Origin: Streptomyces tanashiensis
Lineage (GTDB): Bacteria > Actinomycetota > Actinomycetes > Streptomycetales > Streptomycetaceae
DNA length: 64,000 bases
Assembly: GCF_014648895.1 (NCBI RefSeq)
Contig: NZ_BMRZ01000005.1
Location: 248,001-312,000 of the forward strand
Reading direction: 5' to 3'
Of the stretch, positions 32,284-41,261 are shown one piece after another (positions within the stretch are counted from its first letter, which is position 1; every line of letters starts with the position of its first letter). The notes beneath the pieces are model-generated. The model was not told where the DNA came from, searched no databases, and worked only from the letters and a program-made list of their open reading frames with translations. Made by a program: the position numbers and the translations under genes.

Positions 32284-32876
32284 CGGCCGCCGAGGACGGG
32301 GCCACCCGCCCCCGGACCCGCCGGTGGCCCCGTGACGCGGGCCGGAGCACGACCCGACGGGCGGCCCGGCGAGCGGCTCCCCCGGTGGACCCCGGTGTGG
32401 GGCGGGTCGGTCTCCGGGGCGCGGCTGGGAAGGAGGGGCTGTCGGCCGACTGGGAGCCCGGTCGGGCCGCGGGCCCGAGCCCAGGCCCAGGCCCAGGCTC
32501 GGTCCGGGGCCGGGCCGGGCCGGGGAGCATGGGGGGTGATCGTGGGGTGGCGACCGTGTGGGCGGCGGTTGCGGCGTGTGCGTTGTGCGTGGTGTTCGGG
32601 GTGGTGCTCGCGCTCGGGCAGGCGGTGGCGGCCCGGCACCGGGCCGGCGGGGCCGCCGACCTGGCCGCTCTCGCCGCCGCCGACCGGGCCCTGTGGGGTG
32701 AGGCCGAGGCGTGCGCCGGCGCCTCGCGGGTGGCCGTCGCGCAGGGAGCCGAGCTGGTGGGGTGCGCGGTTCGGGACGGGGTCTCGGAGGTGACCGCCCG
32801 GGTCGTGCGCGGTCCGTACCGGCCGGAGGTCAGGTCGCGGGCGGGGCCTCCGGGGCCTCCCTCAGGAGTTCCGTGA
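32280..32876 (+). CDS. Rv3654c/TadE-like secreted or membrane protein
   Basis: This 198-aa product starts with GTG overlapping the tadE stop. A long Arg/Pro/Gly-rich region is followed by DRGVATVWAAVAACALCVVFG and RHRAGGAADLAALAAADRAL, the signature of the Rv3654c-like Tad-locus family. A soluble domain with two cysteines (AEACAGAS and LVGCAVRDG) closes it. An internal start near MGGDRGVATVW would give the usual family length, so the N-terminal 85 residues are uncertain. Its 3' end overlaps the convergent helicase gene by 47 nt. Confidence 0.72.
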   Translation: MTAAEDGATRPRTRRWPRDAGRSTTRRAARRAAPPVDPGVGRVGLRGAAGKEGLSADWEPGRAAGPSPGPGPGSVRGRAGPGSMGGDRGVATVWAAVAACALCVVFGVVLALGQAVAARHRAGGAADLAALAAADRALWGEAEACAGASRVAVAQGAELVGCAVRDGVSEVTARVVRGPYRPEVRSRAGPPGPPSGVP

Positions 32877-35295
32877 GGAGGCGGACGGCGCCGCGCTTGT
32901 GGAGCGGATCGTTGCCGTTGCCGCACTTCGGGGACTGGATGCAGGAGGGGCAGCCCGCCTCGCACTCGCAGGAGGCGATGGCCTCGCGGGTGGCCGTCAG
33001 CCAGGCGCGGGCGGTGTGGAAGGCGCGCTCGGCGAAGCCCGCGCCGCCCGGATGCCCGTCGTACACGAAGACGGTGGGCAGCAGGGTGTCGGGATGGAGC
33101 GGTACGGAGACGCCGCCGATGTCCCAGCGGTCGCAGGTGGCGAAGAGCGGCAGCATGCCGATGGAGGCGTGCTCGGCGGCGTGCAGGGCGCCTCCGAGGA
33201 TCTCCGGGGTGATCCGGGCGGCGTCGAGCTGGTCCTCGGTGACCGTCCACCACACGGCCCGGGTGCGGAGCGTGCGGGGCGGCAGGTCGAGCTTGGTCTC
33301 GCCGAGCACCTCGCCGGTGATGAGGCGGCGGCGCAGGAAGGAGACGACCTGGTTGGTGACCTCGACGGAGCCGTAGCAGAGGCGTCCGGCTCCCCAGGGG
33401 ATCTCGGTGTCGGTCTCGAGGACGGTGATGGAGGTGGTGTCGCGGGCGGTGGTGGAGTACGGCGGGACGGCCTCCTCGACGAGGGCCACGGAGTCCTTGA
33501 GGTCGAGCTCCCGCACCAGATAGGTGCGGCCCTGGTGGAGGTGGACGGCGCCCTCGTGGACGGCGGTGTGGGAGGCGGCCTCGTCGACCGTGCCGAGGAG
33601 GCGGCCGGTGCCTGCCTCCACGATCCGGACGGGGCTGCCGCCGCCGCCCCGGATGTCGGTCAGGTCGGCGGCCCGCTCGCGGCGGGTCCAGTACCAGCCG
33701 GTGGAGCGGCGGCGCAGCAGGCCGGCCCCTTCCAGCTGGGGCAGCAGGCCGGGCGCGGCCGGGCCGAAGAGGGCCAGGTCCGGCTCGGTCAGCGGGAGCT
33801 CGGCGGCGGCGGCGCACAGATGGGGGGCGAGGACGTAGGGGTTGTCGGGGTCCAGGACGGTCGTCTCGACCGGCTGCTCGAAGATCGCCTCCGGGTGGTG
33901 GACGAGGAAGGTGTCCAGCGGGTCGTCCCGGGCGACCAGGATCGCGAGGGCGCCCTCGCCCGAGCGGCCGGCGCGGCCCGCCTGCTGCCACAGGGAGGCC
34001 CGGGTGCCCGGGTAGCCGGCGATCACGACGGCGTCCAGGCCGGAGACGTCCACGCCCAGCTCCAGGGCGGTCGTGGCGGCCAGGCCGAGGAGCTCGCCGG
34101 AGTGCAGCGCCCGCTCCAGGGCGCGGCGCTCCTCGGGCAGGTAGCCGCCCCGGTAGGCGGCGACGCGGCGGGCGAGCGCGCGGTCGGTCTCGGCCAGCCG
34201 TTCCTGGGCGATCACCGAGATCAGCTCGGCGCCGCGCCGGGAGCGGACGAAGGCGACCGAGCGGACGCCCTGCCGGGTCAGGTCGGTCAGCAGGTCCGCG
34301 GTCTCGGCCGTGGCGGTGCGGCGTACGGGCGCGCCGCGCTCGCCGTGCAGCTCGGTCAGCGGCGGCTCCCAGAGGGCGAAGACCAGCTCGCCGCGCGGGG
34401 AGGCGTCGTCGGAGACCTCGGTGACCGGCAGGCCGGTGAGGCGGCCGGCGGCCAGGGCCGGTTCGGCGGAGGTGGCCGAGGCGAGGAGGAAGACCGGTTC
34501 GGAGCCGTACCGGGCGCAGATCCGGCGCAGGCGGCGCAGCACCTGGGCGACGTGGGAGCCGAAGACGCCCCGGTAGGTGTGGCACTCGTCGATCACGACA
34601 TAGCGCAGGGAGCGCAGGAAGGAGGACCACCTGGGGTGGGAGGGGAGTATGCCCCGGTGCAGCATGTCGGGGTTGGTCAGCACGTAGTTCGCGTACTGGC
34701 GGACCCACTCGCGTTCCTCGATCGGCGTGTCGCCGTCGTAGACGGCGGGGCGGATCCGGTTGCCGAGCGGGGCGGCCAGTTCCCGCACGGCGCGCCGCTG
34801 GTCGGCTGCGAGGGCCTTGGTGGGCGCCAGGTAGAGGGCGGTGGTGCCGCGGCCGTTCGGGGCCTCGGAGCCGTCCAGGAGGGTGCTGAGGACCGGGGCG
34901 AGGTACGCGAGCGACTTGCCCGAGGCGGTGCCGGTGGAGATCACCACGGATTCGCCGTCCAGGGCGTGCTCGGCGGCCTCCGCCTGGTGCGCCCAGGGGT
35001 GCTCGATCCCGGCCGCCTCGATCGCCGCGATGACCTCCGGACGGATGCGGTGCGGCCAGACGGCATGGCGACCCTCCCGGGCGGGCATGTGCTCCGTATG
35101 AGTGATGCGCGCGGCCCGGCTCTCGCCCGAGGAGAGCCGGTCGAGGACCATGCCGGGAGAGGGGCGGCTGCCCGTTTCCCCGGCCGGACGACGGGGGCGG
35201 TGATTCTTGGCCATCGGCACCGAGTGTGTCACTGCCATGACGGACAATGCTTCCAAGGCGTCGTGCATGGCTGCTGGTAAGTGATTGAATGCCAT
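32830..35295 (-). CDS. DEAD/DEAH box helicase with C-terminal zinc domain (MrfA/YprA-like)
   Basis: This 821-aa superfamily 2 helicase has STGTASGKSLAY (Walker A), YLAPTKALAADQ, DECHTYRG (DEAH-type Walker B), LLASATSAEP and WQQAGRAGRSGEGA (motif VI). It ends in a DUF1998 domain with the cysteine cluster CECEAGCPSCIQSPKC. MrfA-type helicases unwind DNA 3'-5' in mitomycin lesion repair. Codon 6 is TTA, the rare leucine codon read by bldA tRNA, and the first 25 codons are poor in G/C third bases (AAT, TTA, CCA, GCA). The start at 35295 leaves an 80-nt gap to bldG; an ATG at 35214 would skip the TTA. Confidence 0.9.
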   Translation of the reverse strand: MAFNHLPAAMHDALEALSVMAVTHSVPMAKNHRPRRPAGETGSRPSPGMVLDRLSSGESRAARITHTEHMPAREGRHAVWPHRIRPEVIAAIEAAGIEHPWAHQAEAAEHALDGESVVISTGTASGKSLAYLAPVLSTLLDGSEAPNGRGTTALYLAPTKALAADQRRAVRELAAPLGNRIRPAVYDGDTPIEEREWVRQYANYVLTNPDMLHRGILPSHPRWSSFLRSLRYVVIDECHTYRGVFGSHVAQVLRRLRRICARYGSEPVFLLASATSAEPALAAGRLTGLPVTEVSDDASPRGELVFALWEPPLTELHGERGAPVRRTATAETADLLTDLTRQGVRSVAFVRSRRGAELISVIAQERLAETDRALARRVAAYRGGYLPEERRALERALHSGELLGLAATTALELGVDVSGLDAVVIAGYPGTRASLWQQAGRAGRSGEGALAILVARDDPLDTFLVHHPEAIFEQPVETTVLDPDNPYVLAPHLCAAAAELPLTEPDLALFGPAAPGLLPQLEGAGLLRRRSTGWYWTRRERAADLTDIRGGGGSPVRIVEAGTGRLLGTVDEAASHTAVHEGAVHLHQGRTYLVRELDLKDSVALVEEAVPPYSTTARDTTSITVLETDTEIPWGAGRLCYGSVEVTNQVVSFLRRRLITGEVLGETKLDLPPRTLRTRAVWWTVTEDQLDAARITPEILGGALHAAEHASIGMLPLFATCDRWDIGGVSVPLHPDTLLPTVFVYDGHPGGAGFAERAFHTARAWLTATREAIASCECEAGCPSCIQSPKCGNGNDPLHKRGAVRLLTELLREAPEAPPAT

Positions 35296-35375
35296 CGCGG
35301 CTGGCGTTCCGTTCCTCGGCTCCGCCCCGGAGACCCGAGGGGACGATCGCCCGATAGCAAGGTGCTGGAGGATCC

Positions 35376-35729
35376 GTGGACCTGTCCCTGTCGACTCGCA
35401 ATGTGTCCGGCGCTGGTGGTGACCGTACGGTCGTCGAGGTCGGTGGCGAGATTGATGTGTATACCGCGCCCAAGCTGCGCGAGCAGTTGGTCGAGTTGGT
35501 GAACGACGGCAGCTACCACCTGGTCGTCGACATGGAGGGCGTGGACTTCCTCGACTCCACCGGCCTGGGTGTGCTCGTCGGTGGCCTGAAGCGTGTTCGC
35601 GCCCATGAGGGCTCGCTGCGCCTGGTCTGCAACCAGGAGCGCATTCTCAAGATTTTCCGGATCACGGGTCTCACCAAGGTGTTCCCGATCCACACCTCGG
35701 TCGACGAGGCCGTCAACGCCGTCGACTGA
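35376..35729 (+). CDS. bldG: Anti-anti-sigma factor BldG
   Basis: This 117-aa STAS protein is near-identical to Streptomyces BldG, which is needed for aerial growth and antibiotic production. VDFLDSTGLGVLVGG holds the phosphorylated serine (Ser61 here), and VVEVGGEIDVYTAPKLREQL is the STAS core. When dephosphorylated it should bind the anti-sigma partner encoded next. A four-residue insertion (SGAG) near residue 11 makes it slightly longer than the S. coelicolor protein. GTG start with GGAGG four nt upstream; it forms an operon with the next gene, 15 nt away. Confidence 0.95.
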   Translation: MDLSLSTRNVSGAGGDRTVVEVGGEIDVYTAPKLREQLVELVNDGSYHLVVDMEGVDFLDSTGLGVLVGGLKRVRAHEGSLRLVCNQERILKIFRITGLTKVFPIHTSVDEAVNAVD

Positions 35730-35744
35730 GCCCAGGGGGTTCGC

Positions 35745-36203
35745 ATGGCCACCGTTGAACTCCGCTTCAGCGCTCAGCCCGAGCATGTCCGCACGGCCCG
35801 TCTGGTGGCGGCAGCGGTCGCGCGCCGGGCGGGCGTGGACGAGGCGGTCCTCGACGAGGTGCGTCTCGCTGTGGGTGAGGCCTGTTCCCGTGCGGTCGGG
35901 CTGCACCGCAGCAATGACGTCACGACCCCCATCCGGGTCGTCCTGACCGAGGAGGAGAAGACGTTCTCCATCGAGGTCGGCGACGAGGTGCCGGGTGCGG
36001 GGGTGGCGGCGGCCGATGCCGCCGGTGTCCCCGGCGCGCGGGCCTCGGCCCCGGCCGAGGACTTCGACGACGCCGACGGCGAGGACGAGATGGGTCTCGC
36101 GGTGATCCGCGGACTCGTCGACGACGTCGAGGTGAGCGCCGGAGAGGACGGCGGCACGATCCGGATGAGCTGGCCGGTGAGCGCGGCGGACGTCCTGTCC
36201 TGA
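35745..36203 (+). CDS. Anti-sigma factor, RsbW-like HATPase (BldG partner)
   Basis: This 152-aa GHKL ATPase-fold protein starts MATVELRFSAQPEHVRTARLV. An N-box region reads VRLAVGEACSRAVGLH, and EMGLAVIRGLVDDVEV is the lid/G2 region of RsbW-type kinases. An acidic Ala/Asp-rich insertion (about 85-113) separates the two halves. The N-box asparagine is not obvious (Ser/Arg there), so kinase activity towards BldG is uncertain and another kinase may act. It has GGGGG as SD and ends at a strong terminator. Confidence 0.88.
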   Translation: MATVELRFSAQPEHVRTARLVAAAVARRAGVDEAVLDEVRLAVGEACSRAVGLHRSNDVTTPIRVVLTEEEKTFSIEVGDEVPGAGVAAADAAGVPGARASAPAEDFDDADGEDEMGLAVIRGLVDDVEVSAGEDGGTIRMSWPVSAADVLS

Positions 36204-36269
36204 GCCCTGTTCCAGGGTGACTGGTGGACGTCCGGTCCTGACCCGTGCTCGTACACGTGCACGTACGAA

Positions 36270-36302
36270 CAGAAGAGGCCCCGCATCGCGGGGCCTCTTC
36301 TG
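36270..36302 (+). terminator. Terminator of the bldG operon
   Basis: A perfect 15-bp CAGAAGAGGCCCCGC stem with a 3-nt ATC loop. Confidence 0.88.
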
Positions 36303-36362
36303 CTGTGCCGGGTGTCCTCGCCCACGAATTGGTGCATCCCCGTCTGTACCGGTTCGTCTCCC

Positions 36363-36376
36363 TATGATCCGTCCCC
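36363..36376 (+). promoter_or_regulatory. Leaderless promoter of hppA
   Basis: TATGAT (36363-36368), one base from the ideal TATAAT, ends 8 nt before the ATG at 36377. There is no Shine-Dalgarno. Confidence 0.6.
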
Positions 36377-38695
36377 ATGTACCCCACATCTCTCGCCGCG
36401 GCGGTGCTCACGAGCGGGAACCGGACGATCGTGATCGTCGTCGCGGCCGTCGCTCTCGCCGCGCTGGTCGTCGCCCGGATCCTCATCCGTCAGGTGCTCG
36501 CGGCGGGTGAGGGCACCGAGAAGATGAAGGAGATCGCCGCCGCCGTGCAGGAGGGGGCCAACGCCTACCTCGCGCGGCAGCTGCGGACCCTCGCCGTCTT
36601 CGCGGCCGCCGTGTTCTTCCTGCTGATGCTGCTGCCCGCCGACACCTGGTCGCAGCGCGCCGGTCGTTCGCTGTTCTTCCTGGTCGGGGCGTTGTTCTCG
36701 GCGCTCACCGGCTACATCGGCATGCGGCTGGCCGTACGGGCCAACGTGCGGGTCGCCGCCGCGGCCAGGGAGGCCACCCCGGCGCCGGGCGAACCCGAGA
36801 GGGACCTGAACGAGGTCGCGCACCGGGCCATGCGGATCGCGTTCCGTACGGGCGGGGTCGTCGGCATGTGCACGGTCGGCCTCGGGCTGCTCGGGGCCGC
36901 CTGCGTCGTCCTCGTCTACGCCGCCGACGCGCCCAAGGTCCTGGAGGGATTCGGGCTCGGTGCCGCGCTCATCGCCATGTTCATGCGGGTGGGCGGCGGG
37001 ATCTTCACCAAGGCCGCCGATGTCGGCGCGGACCTCGTCGGCAAGGTCGAGCAGGGCATCCCCGAGGACGACCCGCGCAACGCCGCCACCATCGCCGACA
37101 ACGTGGGCGACAACGTCGGCGACTGCGCCGGCATGGCGGCCGACCTCTTCGAGTCGTACGCCGTGACGCTGGTCGCGGCGCTCATCCTCGGCAAGGCGGC
37201 CTTCGGCGACCACGGTCTCGCGTTCCCCCTGATGGTGCCGGCGATCGGCGTGGTCACCGCCGTGATCGGCATCCTCACGGTCGCCCCGCGGCGCGCCGAC
37301 CGCGGCGGGATGAGCGCGATCAACCGTGGATTCCTGGTCTCGGCGGTGATCTCGCTGGCGCTCGTCGCCGTCGTCTCCTTCGCGTACCTGCCGTCCTCGT
37401 ACGCCGAGCTCGAAGGCGTCACGGAGCCGGGCATCCGTGAGCACGGCGGCGATCCGCGGGTCCTCGCCGTGGTCGCGGTCGCCCTCGGCATCGTCCTCGC
37501 CGCGCTCATCCAGCAGCTCACCGGCTACTTCACCGAGACCAGCCGGCGGCCGGTCAGGGACGTCGGGAAGTCCTCGCTCACCGGTCCCGCGACGGTCGTC
37601 CTCGCGGGCGTGGCGCTCGGCATGGAGTCGGCCGTCTACACGGCCCTGCTGATCGGGCTCACCGTCTACGGTGCGTTCCTGCTGGGCGGCGCCTCGATCA
37701 TGCTGGCGCTGTTCGCGGTGGCGCTCGCCGGGACGGGGCTCCTCACCACGGTCGGCGTGATCGTCGCCATGGACACCTTCGGCCCGGTCGCCGACAACGC
37801 CCAGGGCATCGCGGAGATGTCCGGGGACGTCACGGGGGCGGGCGCGCAGGTCCTCACCGACCTCGACGCCGTCGGCAACACCACGAAGGCCATCACCAAG
37901 GGCATCGCCATCGCCACCGCCGTCCTGGCGGCCTCGGCGCTCTTCGGCTCGTACCGGGACGCCATCGCGACCTCGGTCGCCGACGTCGGGGAGTTCGGCG
38001 TGAGGGCGGGCGAGCTGACACTCTCGATGGACATCTCGCAGCCCAACAACCTCTTCGGGCTGATCCTGGGCGCGGCAGTCGTCTTCCTCTTCTCGGGGCT
38101 CGCGATCAACGCCGTGTCCCGCTCGGCCGGATCGGTCGTCTACGAGGTGCGGCGGCAGTTCCGCGAGCACCCCGGGATCATGACCTTCACCGAGAAGCCG
38201 GAGTACGGGCGGGTCGTCGACATCTGCACCAAGGACGCGCTGCGCGAGCTCGCCACGCCCGGACTGCTCGCCGTGATGGCCCCGATCGCGGTCGGCTTCG
38301 CGCTCGGTGTCGGCCCGCTCGGCGCGTACCTCGCCGGGGCGATCGGTACGGGCGCGCTGATGGCGGTCTTCCTGGCCAACTCCGGTGGCGCCTGGGACAA
38401 CGCGAAGAAGCTGGTCGAGGACGGGAACCACGGCGGCAAGGGCAGCGAGGCGCACGAGGCGACCGTCATCGGGGACACGGTCGGCGACCCGTTCAAGGAC
38501 ACGGCGGGCCCGGCGATCAATCCGCTCCTGAAGGTGATGAACCTGGTGGCGCTGCTGATCGCCCCGGCGGTCGTGCGGTTCAGCTACGGCGGCGACGCGA
38601 GCGCCGGGTTGCGGACGGCGGTCGCGGCGGTCGCGCTCCTTGTCGTGGTCGGCGCGGTCCGGGTCTCCAAGAGGCGCTCGGTGGCGGTCTCCTGA
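36377..38695 (+). CDS. hppA: Proton-translocating pyrophosphatase
   Basis: This 772-aa membrane H+-PPase couples pyrophosphate hydrolysis to proton export. About 16 helices carry KAADVGADLVGKVE, the DNVGDNVGDCAGMAADLFESY substrate loop (about 241-261) and GDTVGDPFKDTAGPAINPL near the C-terminus. The GNTTK sequence at 500-504 has Lys in place of Ala, the mark of the K+-independent class. Length is normal. It is transcribed alone from a leaderless promoter, and its stop codon lies inside the first unit of a 24-bp repeat. Confidence 0.95.
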   Translation: MYPTSLAAAVLTSGNRTIVIVVAAVALAALVVARILIRQVLAAGEGTEKMKEIAAAVQEGANAYLARQLRTLAVFAAAVFFLLMLLPADTWSQRAGRSLFFLVGALFSALTGYIGMRLAVRANVRVAAAAREATPAPGEPERDLNEVAHRAMRIAFRTGGVVGMCTVGLGLLGAACVVLVYAADAPKVLEGFGLGAALIAMFMRVGGGIFTKAADVGADLVGKVEQGIPEDDPRNAATIADNVGDNVGDCAGMAADLFESYAVTLVAALILGKAAFGDHGLAFPLMVPAIGVVTAVIGILTVAPRRADRGGMSAINRGFLVSAVISLALVAVVSFAYLPSSYAELEGVTEPGIREHGGDPRVLAVVAVALGIVLAALIQQLTGYFTETSRRPVRDVGKSSLTGPATVVLAGVALGMESAVYTALLIGLTVYGAFLLGGASIMLALFAVALAGTGLLTTVGVIVAMDTFGPVADNAQGIAEMSGDVTGAGAQVLTDLDAVGNTTKAITKGIAIATAVLAASALFGSYRDAIATSVADVGEFGVRAGELTLSMDISQPNNLFGLILGAAVVFLFSGLAINAVSRSAGSVVYEVRRQFREHPGIMTFTEKPEYGRVVDICTKDALRELATPGLLAVMAPIAVGFALGVGPLGAYLAGAIGTGALMAVFLANSGGAWDNAKKLVEDGNHGGKGSEAHEATVIGDTVGDPFKDTAGPAINPLLKVMNLVALLIAPAVVRFSYGGDASAGLRTAVAAVALLVVVGAVRVSKRRSVAVS

Positions 38696-38754
38696 CGTGA
38701 TGTCCGTCGCAGCTCCTGACGCGATGTCCGGCGTGAATCCTGACGTGTCGTCCG
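38690..38754. repeat. Three imperfect 24-bp repeats across the hppA stop
   Basis: The 17-bp core TCCTGACGTGATGTCCG recurs at 38690, 38714 and 38738 with one to two changes. The first copy contains the hppA stop codon. Confidence 0.7.
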
Positions 38755-38904
38755 TCTCATTCCCGGGCGTTTCCCGGGTGTTCGGGGGGCTCCTCCCTTG
38801 GTTCAAAAGGTTGCAACATGGGACGAATCCGTCGCACGAAAGGTGGAAGTAGCCCGTTCGGCGTGTATGTTCCGGGGCCGAGAGCCTTGGAAGGGACCGA
38901 TCCG

Positions 38905-39612
38905 TTGAACAAGAAGCTTGCGGCCGCACTGTCCGGCGGCGCGGTACTGGTGCTCGCGCTGTCCGGTTGCAGCGACGACGAGGGCGACAAGGTGGGTGAC
39001 TGGGCGAAGACGTTCTGCGACCAGGCGAAGCCTCAGATCCAGAAGCGGGCCGACGCCCACCAGATCATCATCTCGACCGCCGCGGACAGCAAGCCTGCAG
39101 AGATCCAGGCCGCCGACTCGAAGGCGTTCCAGGACATCGCGAACGCCGACCGCGCCCTCGCCAAGGCCGTCGAGGCCGCCGGGGCCCCGCCCGTCGAGAA
39201 CGGCGAGAAGGTCCAGCAGGACGCGATCAAGGAGCTCAACGCCACCGCGCTGGCCTACGAGGGGCTCAAGAAGCAGGTCGACGCGCTGGACCCGACGAAC
39301 CAGCAGAAGTTCGCGGACGGTCTCCAGGGCGTCGCGGACGGCCTGACCAAGATCGAGAAGATGGACCAGAACGCCCTGTCCAAGCTGGAGGAGGGCGAGC
39401 TGGGCCAGGCGATGGCCAAGCAGCCCGGCTGCCAGAAGCCCACGGCCGCGGTCCCGCCGAAGACCTCCGCCTCCCCGAACTCCGGCTCCACCGCGGACTC
39501 CGGATCGACCTCCGACTCGGACTCGGACTCCGACTCCGGGTCCTCGGGTTCGACCAAGAAGCCGTCCGCCAAGCCGACCAAGAAGTCCACGGCCGGCAAG
39601 AGCGAGGAGTAG
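38905..39612 (+). CDS. Small secreted lipoprotein with Ser/Asp-rich tail
   Basis: This 235-aa protein has an N-terminus of LNKKLAAALSGGAVLVLALSGC, a lipoprotein signal with lipobox LSGC. A helical domain follows with VGDWAKTFCDQAKPQIQ, AFQDIANADRALAKAVE and LGQAMAKQPGCQKP, whose two cysteines may pair. The last 60 residues are a Ser/Asp repeat and then a Lys/Ser/Thr-rich segment, a likely wall-spanning linker. The TTG at 38905, with GGAAGGGA 8 nt upstream, is chosen because an upstream ATG would bury the signal peptide. No function is known to me. Confidence 0.8.
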   Translation: MNKKLAAALSGGAVLVLALSGCSDDEGDKVGDWAKTFCDQAKPQIQKRADAHQIIISTAADSKPAEIQAADSKAFQDIANADRALAKAVEAAGAPPVENGEKVQQDAIKELNATALAYEGLKKQVDALDPTNQQKFADGLQGVADGLTKIEKMDQNALSKLEEGELGQAMAKQPGCQKPTAAVPPKTSASPNSGSTADSGSTSDSDSDSDSGSSGSTKKPSAKPTKKSTAGKSEE

Positions 39613-39695
39613 GGCCCGGGGCCCGATCGGCCCGGCGGTGGCGGCGATCCGCCGCATGCCGCCGGGTCGGCCGCCCGGATGTCGGTGGCGGCCGT

Positions 39696-39707
39696 CACAA
39701 TGGAGCG
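39696..39707 (+). promoter_or_regulatory. Leaderless promoter of the methyltransferase-ArsR operon
   Basis: CACAAT (39696-39701) ends 6 nt before the GTG at 39708. The GGAG within the gap is too close to serve as a Shine-Dalgarno. Confidence 0.4.
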
Positions 39708-41261
39708 GTGAGTACGACCAGCCTGCCTCCCCGCCTCCCGGTGCCCGCGCACGCCGCCCGTCTGCGCGAGGCCCTGCTCGCCGCCTACTTCACCGCCGAC
39801 GGACTGCTCGACCGGCTCGGCGCCCCGGCCTACGCGGCGCTCGCCCGCAGCGAGACCGTGCCCGCCCTGCGCGCCACCCGCGGCGACTCCCCGCTGGAGA
39901 CCCTCGTCCGGCTCTTCCTGCTCCAGGAGCCCGTCGCGGCCGACCGGGCCGCCGCCGCGCTCCCGCTCGACGAGGCCCTCGCCGACGGCTGGGTGGTCCG
40001 CGAGGACGACACCGTGCTCGCCACGGTCGACGTCCGGCCGTACGGCGGACCGGACGGCGAGGACTGGTTCATCGTCTCCGACCTGGGCTGCGCCGTGGGA
40101 GGCGCCGGAGGGATCGGGAAGAAGGACGAGGGGGTCGTCCTCGGCGTCGGCGGCGCCTCCACGACCCTCGCCGGCATCACGGTCCGTACGCCGGTCTCCT
40201 CCGCGCTCGACCTCGGCACCGGCTCCGGGATCCAGGCGCTGCACGCCGCCCAGCACGCCACCCTGGTCACCGCCACCGACCTCAACCCGCGTGCCCTGGA
40301 CTTCACCCGGCTCACCCTCGCGCTCTCCGGGGCCCGGGAGGCCGAGCTGCTGACCGGCTCGCTCTTCGAGCCCGTCGACGGCGACACGTACGACCTGATC
40401 GTCTCCAACCCGCCCTTCGTGATCTCCCCCGGCGCCGGGCTCACCTACCGGGACGGCGGGATGAGCGGCGACGACCTGTGCCGCACGCTCGTGCAGCAGG
40501 CCGGGGAGCGGCTCAACGACGGCGGGTACGCCCAGTTCCTCGCCAACTGGCAGCACGTCGAGGGCGAGGAGTGGCAGGAGCGGCTCCGGTCCTGGGTGCC
40601 GCGCGGCTGCGACGCCTGGATCGTGCAGCGCGAGGTCCAGGACATCACCCAGTACACGGAGCTGTGGCTGCGGGACAGCGGCGACCACCGCGGCGACCCG
40701 GAGGCCTACCGGGCGGCGTACGACCGCTGGCTGGACGAGTTCGAGGCGAGCAAGACCCGCGCGGTGGGCTTCGGCTGGATCACGATCCGGCGGACCGAGG
40801 CCGTGGCCTCGGGCGCGGTCGAGCCCTCGATCGTCGTCGAGGAGTGGCCGCACCCCGTCGAGCAGCCCCTCGGCCCCACCGTCCTCGCCCACTTCGAGCG
40901 CCAGGACTACCTGCGCGGCCACGACGACGCCGCACTGCTCGCCGACCGGTTCACCCTCGCGCCCGAGGTGGTGCAGGAGCAGGTCGGTCTGCCGGGCGCC
41001 GAGGACCCGGAGCATGTGGTGCTCCGGCAGAACCGGGGCATGCGCCGTGCCACCCGGGTCGACCACGTCGGCGCCGGGTTCGCCGGCGTGTGCGACGGCA
41101 CGCTCAGCGCGGGCCGCATCCTCGACGCGATCGGGCAGCTGATGGGCGAGGACCCGGTCGTGCTGCGGGACCGCACCCCGCAGGCGATCCGGCTGCTCGT
41201 CGAGGAGGGCTTCCTGCTGCCCGTGACCGAGCCGCTCACGGCCGAGGGGAGCGGTGCTTGA
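39708..41261 (+). CDS. SAM-dependent methyltransferase with NPPF motif
   Basis: This 517-aa protein has a helical N-terminal region (1-150), a Rossmann methyltransferase with ALDLGTGSGIQALHAA, VTATDLNPRALDFT and VSNPPFVISP (Asn234-Phe237), and a C-terminal winged-helix-like part. NPPF is shared by N-methyltransferases acting on adenine, guanine or glutamine amides (RlmG/HemK types), so an RNA, DNA or protein target is likely. Its stop overlaps the ArsR gene start (TTGA). Confidence 0.85.
   Translation: MSTTSLPPRLPVPAHAARLREALLAAYFTADGLLDRLGAPAYAALARSETVPALRATRGDSPLETLVRLFLLQEPVAADRAAAALPLDEALADGWVVREDDTVLATVDVRPYGGPDGEDWFIVSDLGCAVGGAGGIGKKDEGVVLGVGGASTTLAGITVRTPVSSALDLGTGSGIQALHAAQHATLVTATDLNPRALDFTRLTLALSGAREAELLTGSLFEPVDGDTYDLIVSNPPFVISPGAGLTYRDGGMSGDDLCRTLVQQAGERLNDGGYAQFLANWQHVEGEEWQERLRSWVPRGCDAWIVQREVQDITQYTELWLRDSGDHRGDPEAYRAAYDRWLDEFEASKTRAVGFGWITIRRTEAVASGAVEPSIVVEEWPHPVEQPLGPTVLAHFERQDYLRGHDDAALLADRFTLAPEVVQEQVGLPGAEDPEHVVLRQNRGMRRATRVDHVGAGFAGVCDGTLSAGRILDAIGQLMGEDPVVLRDRTPQAIRLLVEEGFLLPVTEPLTAEGSGA

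Noticed and set aside
36362..38929. 855-aa reverse frame opposite hppA
   Set aside because: Asp/Arg/His-rich shadow of the well-conserved pyrophosphatase.
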